Assembly (NCBI RefSeq): GCF_024764835.1
Contig: NZ_JALIGE010000075.1
Coordinates: 124,001 to 188,000 of the forward strand
Direction: 5' to 3'
Source: Scandinavium hiltneri
GTDB taxonomy: Bacteria > Pseudomonadota > Gammaproteobacteria > Enterobacterales > Enterobacteriaceae
Length of the DNA stretch: 64,000 bases
Shown: positions 34,766 to 43,989 of the stretch, piece after piece
How the letters are laid out: every line of letters begins with the position of its first letter
Numbering within the stretch: the first letter of the stretch is position 1
Translations under genes and position numbers: made by a program
Notes under the pieces: model-generated
Told to the model about the DNA's origin: nothing
Database searches by the model: none
What the model saw: the letters and a program-made list of their open reading frames with translations, nothing else

Positions 34766-35119
34766 CTACACCTCGTTATACGTCTGGTAACTGGAATCAC
34801 TAAAACCCAGCAGCATAGGCTGACCGGGCGCGCAGAGCAATGGGCGTTTGATGATTGCTGGCATTTCCAGCATCAATGCGGCGGCAGAATCAGCATTTGT
34901 GATACTGGCGCGGACAGATTCATCCAGCTTGCGCCAGGTAGTGCCACGCGTATTCAGCAGCGCTTCCCAGCCCAGTTCGGCGATAAATGTGTCGAGTAAC
35001 GCGCGGTCAAGACCGTCAGCCCGGTAATCGTGAAAACGGTATTCGAACTGGTGGTCATCCAGCCAGCGGCGTGCCTTCTTGATGGTGTCGCAGTTTTTTA
35101 TCCCGTACATCGTTATCAT
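34766..35119 (-). CDS. yffB: ArsC-family protein YffB (Spx-like)
   Basis: Thioredoxin-fold protein of 117 residues. ATG 35119 is chosen because AGGATT precedes it and the N-terminus matches E. coli YffB; the longer frame to 35191 has no support. The active-site-like segment is YGIKNCDTIKKARRWL with a single cysteine, followed by NTRGTTWRKL and IIKRPLL, which position it in the ArsC/Spx superfamily. Enzymatic role is unknown; a glutathione-dependent reductase has been suggested. First gene of the operon with dapE. Confidence 0.93.
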   Translation of the reverse strand: MITMYGIKNCDTIKKARRWLDDHQFEYRFHDYRADGLDRALLDTFIAELGWEALLNTRGTTWRKLDESVRASITNADSAAALMLEMPAIIKRPLLCAPGQPMLLGFSDSSYQTYNEV

Positions 35120-35473
35120 GTTTAATCCTTTTGCGTTGGAACAGGTAAATCGCTCAGATTTTTCGAATAATGAAAATCGGTTGTGGATCATACGCGAAAT
35201 ATTTATACGACCCTACTTATCCCTAAGCGAAATATCAACCCGGAATAATTGAATAGATTTTCACCTGAAGCGCATAATATTGTGAACTCATGCGGAAGTT
35301 GTGTTGTTTCAAAACATTGCAGTAAGTCACATTAAATAAATGGCTATCAGTCATAGTAATGTTAAGCCCCCGTGATACGGAGACTCAGGGCAGTTATCGC
35401 AGCGATGGGGTATCCCATCTTCACAACTCCAGGCTATTTTCGTACACTAACGATAATAATAAGAGAGGTTGTT
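35120..35473. other. Gap between yffB and ypfM: divergent promoters and a structured leader
   Basis: This 354-base non-coding stretch is AT-rich near both ends. It should hold promoters for yffB-dapE (left) and ypfM (right). A compact hairpin GATGGG/CCCATC (35404-35419) lies about 55 bases before ypfM. No open reading frame, tRNA or recognised regulatory RNA was seen. Confidence 0.5.
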
Positions 35474-35533
35474 ATGATCGAACATGAACTGGGAAACTGG
35501 AAAGATTTTATCGAAGATATGCTTCGTAAATAA
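35474..35533 (+). CDS. ypfM: 19-residue small protein YpfM
   Basis: A short gene encoding MIEHELGNWKDFIEDMLRK, nearly identical to the E. coli small protein YpfM (as remembered, MIERELGNWKDFIEVMLRK). GAGAGG lies upstream with good spacing. The product is probably an amphipathic helix; function is unknown. Its position between yffB and acrD is conserved. It is followed by a strong hairpin with T-runs. Confidence 0.85.
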   Translation: MIEHELGNWKDFIEDMLRK

Positions 35534-35590
35534 TTCCGTTGTGGGTAATGCGCTAACTGTTTTAACGTTGTATTGCACCGCATAAGCGAT

Positions 35591-35619
35591 AAAAAAGGCG
35601 ACCTGAGGTCGCCTTTTGC
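35591..35619. terminator. Bidirectional terminator between ypfM and acrD
   Basis: AAAAGGCGAC and GTCGCCTTTT arms enclose a CTGAG loop, with an A-run on the left and TTTT on the right. It can end both ypfM and acrD transcripts. Confidence 0.8.
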
Positions 35620-35634
35620 ATTTTATTGTTCAGA

Positions 35635-38600
35635 TTATTGCGGCTTCTCTTTCAGCGGGAAGCGACGGCGCACTAATACGAAGAACAGCGGCACGAAGAA
35701 GATGGCCAGGATCGTTGCGGATATCATGCCGCCGATAACGCCGGTACCCACCGCGTGCTGGCTGCCGGAGCCCGCGCCGGTGCTGGTCGCCATCGGCAAT
35801 ACGCCGAAGATAAACGCCAGCGATGTCATCAGAATGGGGCGTAGACGCTGGCGGCAGGCGTGAAGCGTAGCGGCCAGCAGGTCCTGACCTTTTTCATTCA
35901 TCTCATTGGCGAACTCGACGATCAGAATGGCGTTCTTGGCCGCGAGACCGATAACCGTCAGAAGGCCAACCTGGAAGTACACGTCGTTTTCCAGCCCACG
36001 CATCCACGTGGCGAGCAAGGCGCCGAAGACGCCGAGCGGCACCACCAGCATCACCGAGAACGGCACTGACCAGCTCTCATACAGTGCCGCCAGACACAGG
36101 AACACCACCAGCAGCGAAATCGCATACAGGGCAGGTGCCTGAGCACCCGACAGGCGTTCCTGGTAAGACATCGCCGTCCACTCCAGACCAAACCCGGTCG
36201 GCAATTGCGTGACAAGTTTTTCCATGATTTGCATCGCGGTGCCGGTACTCACACCCGGTGCGGCTTCACCGACGATTTCCAGCGCGGAATAGCCGTTGTA
36301 ACGCTCCAGACGTGGCGAGCCCGTTTCCCAGCGTGAGGTGGCAAAGGCCGAGAATGGCACCATGCTGCCGCTGCTGTTGCGGACATACCAGTAATTAATG
36401 TCGTTTGGCAGCATGCGATAAGGTGCAGCAGACTGGACGTACACTTTCTTGGTACGGCCACGGTCCATAAAGTCGTTGACGTAATCCGAACCCCAGGCCG
36501 TTTGCATGGTGTCGTTAATGTCGTCGATAGACACCCCGAGCGCCTGCGCTTTGCGCTGATCGATATCGATTTGCAGCTGCGGGCTGTCGTCGAGGCCGTT
36601 GTGGCGCACGCGGGTTAAGTCTGGTTCGTTACCGGCTAAATCCAGCAGCTTATCGCGCGCCGCCATCAGAGCGTCATGACCGAGGCCTGCGTGGTCCTGA
36701 AGCTCCATATCGAAGCCCGCTGAGCTGCCGAGACCGCTGATTGCCGCCGGGCTATTGGCAAACACCCGCGCTTCGTTAATTTTATTAAACGCTTTGGTGG
36801 CACGTTCGATAATGGCAAACGAGGTGCCCGTTTTGGTGTCACGATCGTCCCAGTCTTTCAGACGGATAAACATACGCGCCACGTTTTGCCCGTTACCGCC
36901 AGGGCCGGAGCCGATGGTGGCAAAAATCGATGCGACGTTCGCCTGCTCGTTTTTGAAGAAATAGTCCTCAACCTTTTCCACTACTTTCAGGGTTTGTTGC
37001 TGGGTGGAGCCGCTTGGCAACTGGATGGAGGTCAGGAACATGCCGCGGTCTTCCTGCGGCAGGAAGGAGGTCGGCAGTTTAACGAACAGGAATACCATGC
37101 CGCCGAGCAGCAGCACGTAAATCAGGATCCAGCGCACGCTGCGATGCAGAATTTTCCCGACGCGCGTTTCATAGCGTTTGGCGCTTTTATCGAACATCCG
37201 GTTAAACCAGCCGAAGAAACCTTTCTGGCCGTGCTGTTCGCCCTTATGCAGCGGCTTCAACAGCGTGGCGCACAGGGCTGGGGTGAGGATCATCGCGACC
37301 AGCACCGACAGTACCATTGCCGAAACGATAGTCACAGAGAACTGACGGTAAATCGCCCCCGTGGTGCCGCCGAAGAAGGCCATCGGGATAAACACCGCTG
37401 ACAGAACCATCGCGATACCGACCAGCGCACCCTGAATTTGCCCCATCGATTTGCGCGTTGCTTCTCGGGGTGAAAGCCCTTCGGAGCTCATGATGCGCTC
37501 GACGTTTTCCACCACCACGATGGCATCATCCACCAGCAGGCCGATGGCCAGCACCATGGCGAACATCGTCAGGGTGTTTATCGAATAGCCGAAGGAGAAC
37601 AAAATAGCGAAGGTACCCATCAATACCACCGGCACGGCGATAGTCGGGATCAGCGTCGCGCGGAAGTTTTGCAGGAACAGGTACATCACGAGGAACACCA
37701 GCGCGATGGCTTCCAGCAGCGTTTTCACCACGTCATGGATAGACGCTTTCACGAACGAGGTGGTCTCGTAGGCAATTTTGTATTCCAGCCCGTGTGGGAA
37801 GTAATGCGATAGCTCATCGAGTCGCGTTAGCGTCGCTTCGGCGGTTTCCATTTCGTTAGCGCCAGAGGCGAGCTGAACCCCCAGGCCGGATGCTGGTTTG
37901 CGGTTATAGCGGCTCAGATAATCGTAGTTTTCTGCACCCAGTTCGACTTTGGCGACATCGCCCAGCGTGACCAGTGAGCCATCTTTATTCACGCGTAGGG
38001 TGATATCGCGGAATTGTTGCGGCGTTTGTAACAGTGATTGCGCATTGACCGTGGCGTTCAACGCCTGTTTATCGACTGACGGCGTACCGCCTAACTGGCC
38101 GACCGCCACCTGTGCGTTCTGTGAGCCGATCGCGTCGGTTACATCCTGGGTGGTCAGCTGGTAGCTGTTGAGCTTTGCCGGATCGAGCCAGATACGCATG
38201 GAATACTGTGAACCGTAGGCGGTGATATCGCCCACGCCGTTCACACGGCTTAGCGGCTCCTGCACGTTACTGGCAACATAGTCAGCGATATCCTGCTTAT
38301 CCATGCTGCCGTCCGTCGAGACGAAGGCGATGGTCAGAATGTTAGTATCCCCGGTTTTACGCACGGTCACGCCCTGATCCTGCACCGCCTGCGGCAGTTT
38401 TTTCAGCGCCGACTGCAGCTGGTTTTGCACCTGCTGCATCGCTTCGTTCGGGTCCGTTCCGGCAGTAAAGGTGATGGTCACGGTTGCTTGCCCGGCAGCG
38501 CTGCTCTGGGAAGACATGTACATCATGTTATCGAGCCCGGTCATATTCTGCTCGATAACCTGGGTCACCGTATTTTCCAGCGTTTGTGCAGATGCCCCCG

Positions 38601-38748
38601 GATAGTTGGCGGTGATACGCACGTTCGGCGGTGCTAAATCGGGATATTGCTCAACAGGCAGTGATAAAATCGCCAGCGTCCCTGTCAGACACAACAGGAT
38701 GGCCAGTACCCAGGCAAAAATGGGGCGATCAATAAAGAAATTCGCCAT
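35635..38748 (-). CDS. acrD: RND multidrug efflux pump AcrD
   Basis: Inner-membrane proton/drug antiporter of the AcrA-TolC tripartite system, known for aminoglycoside, bile salt and novobiocin export. The full-length 1037-residue product starts MANFFIDRPIFAWVLAILLC and has the usual 12-helix architecture with two large periplasmic loops. GQLGGTP lies in the docking region. Proton-relay aspartates are seen in AIGLLVDDAIVVVENVER. Sequence is far closer to AcrD than AcrB (for example ITAYGSQYSMRIWLDP). Upstream lie candidate CpxR and BaeR sites. The neighbouring narQ-aegA genes of K-12 are absent. Confidence 0.95.
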   Translation of the reverse strand: MANFFIDRPIFAWVLAILLCLTGTLAILSLPVEQYPDLAPPNVRITANYPGASAQTLENTVTQVIEQNMTGLDNMMYMSSQSSAAGQATVTITFTAGTDPNEAMQQVQNQLQSALKKLPQAVQDQGVTVRKTGDTNILTIAFVSTDGSMDKQDIADYVASNVQEPLSRVNGVGDITAYGSQYSMRIWLDPAKLNSYQLTTQDVTDAIGSQNAQVAVGQLGGTPSVDKQALNATVNAQSLLQTPQQFRDITLRVNKDGSLVTLGDVAKVELGAENYDYLSRYNRKPASGLGVQLASGANEMETAEATLTRLDELSHYFPHGLEYKIAYETTSFVKASIHDVVKTLLEAIALVFLVMYLFLQNFRATLIPTIAVPVVLMGTFAILFSFGYSINTLTMFAMVLAIGLLVDDAIVVVENVERIMSSEGLSPREATRKSMGQIQGALVGIAMVLSAVFIPMAFFGGTTGAIYRQFSVTIVSAMVLSVLVAMILTPALCATLLKPLHKGEQHGQKGFFGWFNRMFDKSAKRYETRVGKILHRSVRWILIYVLLLGGMVFLFVKLPTSFLPQEDRGMFLTSIQLPSGSTQQQTLKVVEKVEDYFFKNEQANVASIFATIGSGPGGNGQNVARMFIRLKDWDDRDTKTGTSFAIIERATKAFNKINEARVFANSPAAISGLGSSAGFDMELQDHAGLGHDALMAARDKLLDLAGNEPDLTRVRHNGLDDSPQLQIDIDQRKAQALGVSIDDINDTMQTAWGSDYVNDFMDRGRTKKVYVQSAAPYRMLPNDINYWYVRNSSGSMVPFSAFATSRWETGSPRLERYNGYSALEIVGEAAPGVSTGTAMQIMEKLVTQLPTGFGLEWTAMSYQERLSGAQAPALYAISLLVVFLCLAALYESWSVPFSVMLVVPLGVFGALLATWMRGLENDVYFQVGLLTVIGLAAKNAILIVEFANEMNEKGQDLLAATLHACRQRLRPILMTSLAFIFGVLPMATSTGAGSGSQHAVGTGVIGGMISATILAIFFVPLFFVLVRRRFPLKEKPQ

Positions 38749-38825
38749 CGGAATCAGGACCTCATTACACGTATTTTTTTGTTATTACAGGCTTTGAACA
38801 CTGTAGCGGCAAGGCCTGAACGAAA

Positions 38826-38838
38826 CGTGGAGAAATTA
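38826..38838 (-). promoter_or_regulatory. BaeR-box-like site upstream of acrD
   Basis: On the minus strand TAATTTCTCCACG contains TTTCTCCA, the core of the BaeR box described for E. coli acrD and mdtA. It is 78-90 bases before the acrD start. Only the first half of the box matches, so this is tentative. Confidence 0.35.
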
Positions 38839-38893
38839 AGGAGATAGTGTAAATTATCATGCCGCTTTCATGCATAAGCATACATAACTGCAT

Positions 38894-38908
38894 GTAAACA
38901 TGCGTAAC
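38894..38908. promoter_or_regulatory. CpxR-box-like site between acrD and nudK
   Basis: GTAAA-CATGC-GTAAC matches the CpxR consensus GTAAA-N5-GTAAA with one mismatch. acrD is known to respond to CpxAR in E. coli. The site could also affect nudK. Confidence 0.5.
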
Positions 38909-38966
38909 GACAAAGTAAGCTATGACGGGTAGACTTGATGGCGAATTCTGACGCTGTGGAGCCGAA

Positions 38967-39542
38967 ATGTCATTCAATATCGAAATCATCAAAGACAAAG
39001 TCCTGTCGGAAAATTACTTCGTATTGCGCAATATCACCTACGATTTGACGCGCAAGGATGGGGAAGTGGTGCGCCATAAACGCGAAGTCTACGATCGCGG
39101 TAACGGAGCCACCATTCTGCTGTACAACCCGCAAAAGAAAACTGTGGTGCTGGTGCGCCAGTTCCGTGTTGCGACGTGGGTCAACGGCAACGCCGACGGC
39201 AGATTAATCGAAACCTGCGCCGGGCTGCTCGATGACGACGAGCCTGAAGCCTGCATTCGCAAAGAAGCGGTGGAAGAAACCGGCTATCAGGTTGACGACG
39301 TGCGTAAAGTCTTCGAGCTGTATATGTCGCCGGGCGGCGTGACCGAACTGGTGCATTTCTTTGTCGCCGAATACCACGACAACCTGCGTGCTAACGCGGG
39401 CGGCGGTGTAGAAGATGAAGACATCGACGTGCTGGAAATGCCTTTCGAACGCGCGCTGGCGATGGTCAAAAGCGGTGAAATTCGTGACGGCAAAGCGGTT
39501 ATCCTGCTTCAATATCTGCAAAACGCCGGTTTAATGGACTAA
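38967..39542 (+). CDS. nudK: GDP-mannose pyrophosphatase NudK
   Basis: Nudix hydrolase of 191 residues that splits GDP-mannose into GMP and mannose-1-phosphate. The Nudix box is seen as GLLDDDEPEACIRKEAVEET followed by GY, with the metal-binding REXXEE-type core KEAVEETG. The N-terminal dimerisation domain (LTRKDGEVVRHKREVYDRGN) matches E. coli NudK. It is divergent from acrD and followed by ypfG. Confidence 0.95.
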   Translation: MSFNIEIIKDKVLSENYFVLRNITYDLTRKDGEVVRHKREVYDRGNGATILLYNPQKKTVVLVRQFRVATWVNGNADGRLIETCAGLLDDDEPEACIRKEAVEETGYQVDDVRKVFELYMSPGGVTELVHFFVAEYHDNLRANAGGGVEDEDIDVLEMPFERALAMVKSGEIRDGKAVILLQYLQNAGLMD

Positions 39543-39618
39543 TCCGATTGAGTAAAAGGTGGTCGCCAGGTGAGGATACGCCGCACTAATCGACGTTTTT
39601 TTCTTCTGGGGTCATCTC

Positions 39619-40665
39619 GTGTCTTTTCGTCTGCTTTTTCTTTTGTTGCTGGTCGGGTTACCGTCGACGCTGACGTGGGCGGCGCCTGTGCAACAGGAAT
39701 TCAGCGACTGGCAGGTGACCTGCAATAATCAGAATTTCTGCATAACGCGTAATATTGGCTTACACCACGGGCTGGTGATGTCGCTGACACGCAGTGCGGG
39801 TGCGCACAATGATTCGACCCTGCGCATCGAGCTGGGCGGCCCGGAAAACCAACTGCCCAAAATTCCCCCTATCGCCCCACGTTTGCTGCTGGACGGCTCG
39901 CCGTTAACGCTGGCCGGTGAACACTGGCAGATTACGCCGTGGCATCTCAGCACTGGCGACAGTCCAACCATCAACACTTTCCTCCAGCATATTCAGGATG
40001 GACAGACGCTGACGCTTGAAAAAGGCACGCAGAGCATCTCTTTGCAGGGGCTGAAAGCGGCGCTGCTGTTTATTGACGATCAGCAAAAGCGCGTCGGGAG
40101 TGAAACTGCGTGGATTGGCAAGGGCGATGAGCCACCGCTGAGCGTGCCGCCTGCACCGGCACTGAAAACGGTGAAAAAAGTGAATCCGACGCCGACGCCG
40201 TTCAGCCACGAAGAGTTTAACGATCTGCTCGATTACGGTACCTGGCGCATGAATAACAGCCAGTGCTCATTGGATCCCCTGCGCCGCGAAGTGTGGGTTA
40301 CGCCACTCACCGACGATAAAGCGCTGCTGATGCTGACCTGTGAATCGGGGGCCTACAACACCATTTACCGGGCATGGCTTGTCTCGCGACAGAAACCTTT
40401 TGTCGCACAGTCTATAAGGCTGCGCCTGCCGTTCCTGCCGCCGGAAAGTGACGAGCGTGACATCGAACTGGTCAATTTGACCTTCAATGACAAAACGCGT
40501 GAGCTGGAGACGCTGGATAAGGGGCGCGGTCAGGGCGACTGCGGCGTACAAACGCGCTGGCGTTATGACGGCCAGCGCTTTCGGCTGGTGCGCTATGCCG
40601 GACAACCGGCCTGCGATAACTGGCAGGGGCCAGATGCATGGCCCACATTATGGATAACAAGGTAG
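39619..40665 (+). CDS. ypfG: DUF1176 periplasmic protein YpfG
   Basis: Exported protein of unknown function, 348 residues, corresponding in place and size to E. coli YpfG. The GTG start at 39619 follows GGGG and gives a Sec signal peptide (LLFLLLLVGLPSTLTWAA) with cleavage expected after WAA. Two cysteines in VTCNNQNFC and others in NSQCSLD and QPACDNW suggest periplasmic disulfides. DUF1176 covers most of the mature chain; no catalytic motif recognised. A REP pair separates it from the convergent tktB. Confidence 0.88.
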   Translation: MSFRLLFLLLLVGLPSTLTWAAPVQQEFSDWQVTCNNQNFCITRNIGLHHGLVMSLTRSAGAHNDSTLRIELGGPENQLPKIPPIAPRLLLDGSPLTLAGEHWQITPWHLSTGDSPTINTFLQHIQDGQTLTLEKGTQSISLQGLKAALLFIDDQQKRVGSETAWIGKGDEPPLSVPPAPALKTVKKVNPTPTPFSHEEFNDLLDYGTWRMNNSQCSLDPLRREVWVTPLTDDKALLMLTCESGAYNTIYRAWLVSRQKPFVAQSIRLRLPFLPPESDERDIELVNLTFNDKTRELETLDKGRGQGDCGVQTRWRYDGQRFRLVRYAGQPACDNWQGPDAWPTLWITR

Positions 40666-40667
40666 TT

Positions 40668-40745
40668 TATTGCCTGATGGCGACGCTTCGCGTCTTATCA
40701 GGCCTACAAAACCGTAGGCCCGATAAGCTTGCGCCATCGGGCATT
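40668..40745. repeat. REP pair between ypfG and tktB
   Basis: Two facing REP units (GCCTGATGGCGAC...TATCAGGCC and GTAGGCCCGATAAGC...CATCGGGCA) fill the convergent gap and form a BIME. Confidence 0.85.
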
Positions 40746-40749
40746 TTCA

Positions 40750-42744
40750 CTACTTACTCATAACCTTCTTCGCGTTCTCGACAACATTCTCCACCGTAAA
40801 GCCAAAGAACGGGAACAGCTTCTCGGCGGGCGCTGATTCGCCATAGGTGGTCATGCCGACAATCGCCCCTTTCAGGCCCACGTATTTGTACCAGTAATCC
40901 GCAATCCCGGCTTCCACCGCCACGCGAGCGGAGACGTCCGACGGCAATACGGATTCACGATACGCCTCATCCTGCTTATCAAATACATCGGTAGAGGGCA
41001 GGGAAACCACCCGCACGCTATGCCCATCAGCCACCAGTTTTTCCGCCGCCAGCACGGTGATTTCCAGTTCTGACCCCGTCGCAATCAGGATAAGGTCCGG
41101 CTTGCCGCCCGAGTCTTTCAGCACATAGCCGCCGCGGGCAATGGCTTTCACCTGGTCCGGCGAGCGTTCGATTTGTGCCAGATTCTGTCGCGACAAGATC
41201 AACGCCGTTGGGCCGTCGTGGCGTTCAATGGCTGCTTTCCACGCCACCGCCGTTTCCACTTGATCGCAAGGACGCCAGGTGCTGAAGTTTGGCGTCAGGC
41301 GCAGACTGGCAAGCTGTTCAACCGCCTGGTGCGTCGGACCGTCTTCCCCAAGGCCGATAGAGTCATGGGTGTATACCATGATTTGTCGCGCCTTCATCAG
41401 CGCCGCCATACGCGCGGCGTTGCGGGCGTATTCCACGAACATCAGGAAGGTCGCGGTGTAGGGCAAGAAGCCGCCGTGATGGGCGATACCGTTGGCGATG
41501 GCGGTCATACCAAATTCGCGCACGCCGTAGTGAATGTAGTTTCCGGCCGGATCCTCTTTTAGTGAAACCGATTCTTTCCAGATGGTCAGGTTACTCGGCG
41601 CAAGGTCAGCCGAACCGCCTAACAGCTCTTTCAGATACGGGCCATAAACGTTAAGCGTGTTTTGCGACGCCTTACGGGTGGCGATTTTCGCTGGTTCCGA
41701 CTGCAACGTCTCAATATACTTTTGGGTAATGCTCTGCCAGTTATCCGGCAGTTTGCCACTCATGCGGCGCTCGAATTCAGCAGCCAGATCTGGATGTGCC
41801 TTTTTATACGCCGCAAGTTTGTCATTCCAGCTGTGCTGGGCTTTTTCACCTTTCTCGCGTGCGTCCCAGCCCTGATAAATCGCTTTCGGAATTTCAAACG
41901 CCGGGTACTTCCAGCCTAACTGTTTGCGCGCCAGCGCCACTTCTTCTTCGCCGAGCGCCGAGCCGTGCGACTCCTCTTTCCCGGCTTTATTTGGCGAGCC
42001 AAAACCAATCACCGTCCTGCAGATAATCAGTGACGGTTTGTCCTTCACGCTTTGCGCTTCGATGATCGCTTTTTTCACCGCCTCCGGGTCGTGCCCGTCG
42101 ATTTCATGCACCACGTGCCAGTGATAGGCCTCGAACCGTTTGGCGGTGTCATCGGTAAACCAGCCTTCGGTATGGCCATCAATCGAGATGCCGTTGTGAT
42201 CGTAAAAGCCGATAAGTTTGCCGAGGCCCAACGTTCCGGCCAGCGAGCAGGCCTCGTGCGAAATGCCTTCCATCAGACAGCCGTCGCCCATAAACACATA
42301 GGTATAGTGATCGACGATGTCGTGCTCCGGTTGGTTAAACTGCGCCGCCAGTGTGCGTTCGGAAATCGCCATCCCGACGGCGTTTGCCAATCCCTGACCG
42401 AGCGGGCCGGTGGTGGTTTCGATGCCCGGCGTGTAGCCCAGTTCCGGGTGTCCCGGGGTTTTGGAATGCAGCTGGCGGAAGTTTTTCAGCTCCTCCATCG
42501 GCAGGTCGTAACCGGTCAGGTGCAGCAGGCTGTATTGCAGCATCGAGGCGTGGCCGTTGGATAAAATAAAGCGGTCTCGATCGTACCAGTGCGGGTCGGA
42601 CGGGTTGTGCTTGAGGAAATCATTCCACAGAACTTCGGCAATATCCGCCATCCCCATCGGGGCACCCGGGTGGCCGGAATTGGCTTTCTGCACAGCGTCC
42701 ATACTCAGGGCGCGGATTGCGTTGGCTAGCTCTCTTCGGGACAT
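40750..42744 (-). CDS. tktB: Transketolase TktB
   Basis: Thiamine-diphosphate enzyme of the non-oxidative pentose phosphate pathway, 664 residues. The ThDP/Mg motif is GDGCLMEGISHEA ending near DHNGIS. Catalytic-site segments NSGHPGAPMG, GPLGQGLANAVG and THDSIGLGEDGPTHQ are all intact. Adjacent talA upstream on the same strand (20-base gap) identifies it as the stationary-phase isozyme TktB rather than TktA. Confidence 0.95.
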   Translation of the reverse strand: MSRRELANAIRALSMDAVQKANSGHPGAPMGMADIAEVLWNDFLKHNPSDPHWYDRDRFILSNGHASMLQYSLLHLTGYDLPMEELKNFRQLHSKTPGHPELGYTPGIETTTGPLGQGLANAVGMAISERTLAAQFNQPEHDIVDHYTYVFMGDGCLMEGISHEACSLAGTLGLGKLIGFYDHNGISIDGHTEGWFTDDTAKRFEAYHWHVVHEIDGHDPEAVKKAIIEAQSVKDKPSLIICRTVIGFGSPNKAGKEESHGSALGEEEVALARKQLGWKYPAFEIPKAIYQGWDAREKGEKAQHSWNDKLAAYKKAHPDLAAEFERRMSGKLPDNWQSITQKYIETLQSEPAKIATRKASQNTLNVYGPYLKELLGGSADLAPSNLTIWKESVSLKEDPAGNYIHYGVREFGMTAIANGIAHHGGFLPYTATFLMFVEYARNAARMAALMKARQIMVYTHDSIGLGEDGPTHQAVEQLASLRLTPNFSTWRPCDQVETAVAWKAAIERHDGPTALILSRQNLAQIERSPDQVKAIARGGYVLKDSGGKPDLILIATGSELEITVLAAEKLVADGHSVRVVSLPSTDVFDKQDEAYRESVLPSDVSARVAVEAGIADYWYKYVGLKGAIVGMTTYGESAPAEKLFPFFGFTVENVVENAKKVMSK

Positions 42745-42764
42745 AGCATTCTCCGTGGCAAAAG

Positions 42765-43715
42765 TTACAGTTTGGCGGCGAGTAAGTCTTCCAGCTTGCG
42801 CTGATCAACGGCGAACAGGCGAATACCTTCCGCCAGTTTGTCCACCGCCATTGGGTCCTGATTATGCTCCCAGCGGAATTGCGCTTCGGTGAGCGGGTCC
42901 GGGCGGTTGAAGAATTGCGCGGCCGGAATGAGTTTTCGGGTAACCGTGTCGTCTTTTTCCTGCAGCTCTTTCAGCAGCGGCGGGGCGATGGTCAAGCGGT
43001 CACAGCCAGCCAGCGCCAGAATTTGCTCCGTGCGGCGGAAACTTGCGCCCATCACTACCGTGTTGTAGCGGTGCTGTTTGAAGTAATCGTAGATATTACG
43101 CACCGACTTCACGCCCGGATCTTCTTCCACAACGTACGGGTCCATCGGCTCGCGTTGCTGATACCAGTCGTAAATACGCCCGACGAACGGAGAAATCAGG
43201 AACACGCCCGCTTCGGCGCAGGCGCGGGCCTGAGCGAAGGAAAACAGCAGCGTCAGATTGCAGTGAATGCCTTCTTTCTCCAGCACCTCAGCGGCGCGGA
43301 TGCCTTCCCAGGTCGACGCTAATTTGATCAGAATTCGGGATTTATCGATGCCCTGATCGCCATACAGCTGCACCAAATGCCGCGCTTTGGCGATGCTTTT
43401 GTCTTTATCAAACGACAGCCGGGCGTCCACTTCGGTAGAAACGCGTCCAGGGATACTTTTCAGAATTTCTGCACCGAAATTGACCGCCAGTTTGTCGCAG
43501 GCGTCGATAACCTGCTGTTCGCGGCTGCTGCCCTGTTTTTTGGCAAACGCCACCGCGTCGTCAATCAGATGTGTGTAGTGTTCGAGGCCTGCGGCTTTCA
43601 GCAACAGGGAAGGGTTGGTGGTGGCATCTTCCGGCTGATAATGGCGGATGGATTCGATATCGCCGCTGTCGGCGACCACCGTGGTGAACTTCTTGATACC
43701 GTCTAGCTGGTTCAT
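42765..43715 (-). CDS. talA: Transaldolase TalA
   Basis: Moves a dihydroxyacetone unit between sugar phosphates in the pentose phosphate pathway. ATG 43715 gives 316 residues, the E. coli length; an in-frame start 24 bases earlier would precede the AAGGAGT site. The Schiff-base lysine is Lys131 in RILIKLASTWEG. Forms the talA-tktB operon, which is under RpoS and other control in E. coli. The upstream 274-base gap to maeB holds both promoters. Confidence 0.96.
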   Translation of the reverse strand: MNQLDGIKKFTTVVADSGDIESIRHYQPEDATTNPSLLLKAAGLEHYTHLIDDAVAFAKKQGSSREQQVIDACDKLAVNFGAEILKSIPGRVSTEVDARLSFDKDKSIAKARHLVQLYGDQGIDKSRILIKLASTWEGIRAAEVLEKEGIHCNLTLLFSFAQARACAEAGVFLISPFVGRIYDWYQQREPMDPYVVEEDPGVKSVRNIYDYFKQHRYNTVVMGASFRRTEQILALAGCDRLTIAPPLLKELQEKDDTVTRKLIPAAQFFNRPDPLTEAQFRWEHNQDPMAVDKLAEGIRLFAVDQRKLEDLLAAKL

Positions 43716-43989
43716 GAAAAGAGACTCCTTAAAAAGCAAAGTGTTATACGAAGGCTCTCGCTCGCACTTTGGGGGAATTCAGGTCATGCCTAACTCAAAA
43801 GCATAGCAGACGGGCTCGCCTTGGTTTACGACACTGCTTAACAGGAGTGTTAAAAATTAATAACAAAATTGCGTTTTGATGACGAGAGTATGGCAGCCTT
43901 CAAAGTTTACGAGACCGCGAAAGGGGATACTCACGGGTTAGCACCGGGAACACATATCTCCTAATTCTGTGACGTAAAAGGAATCTAAA

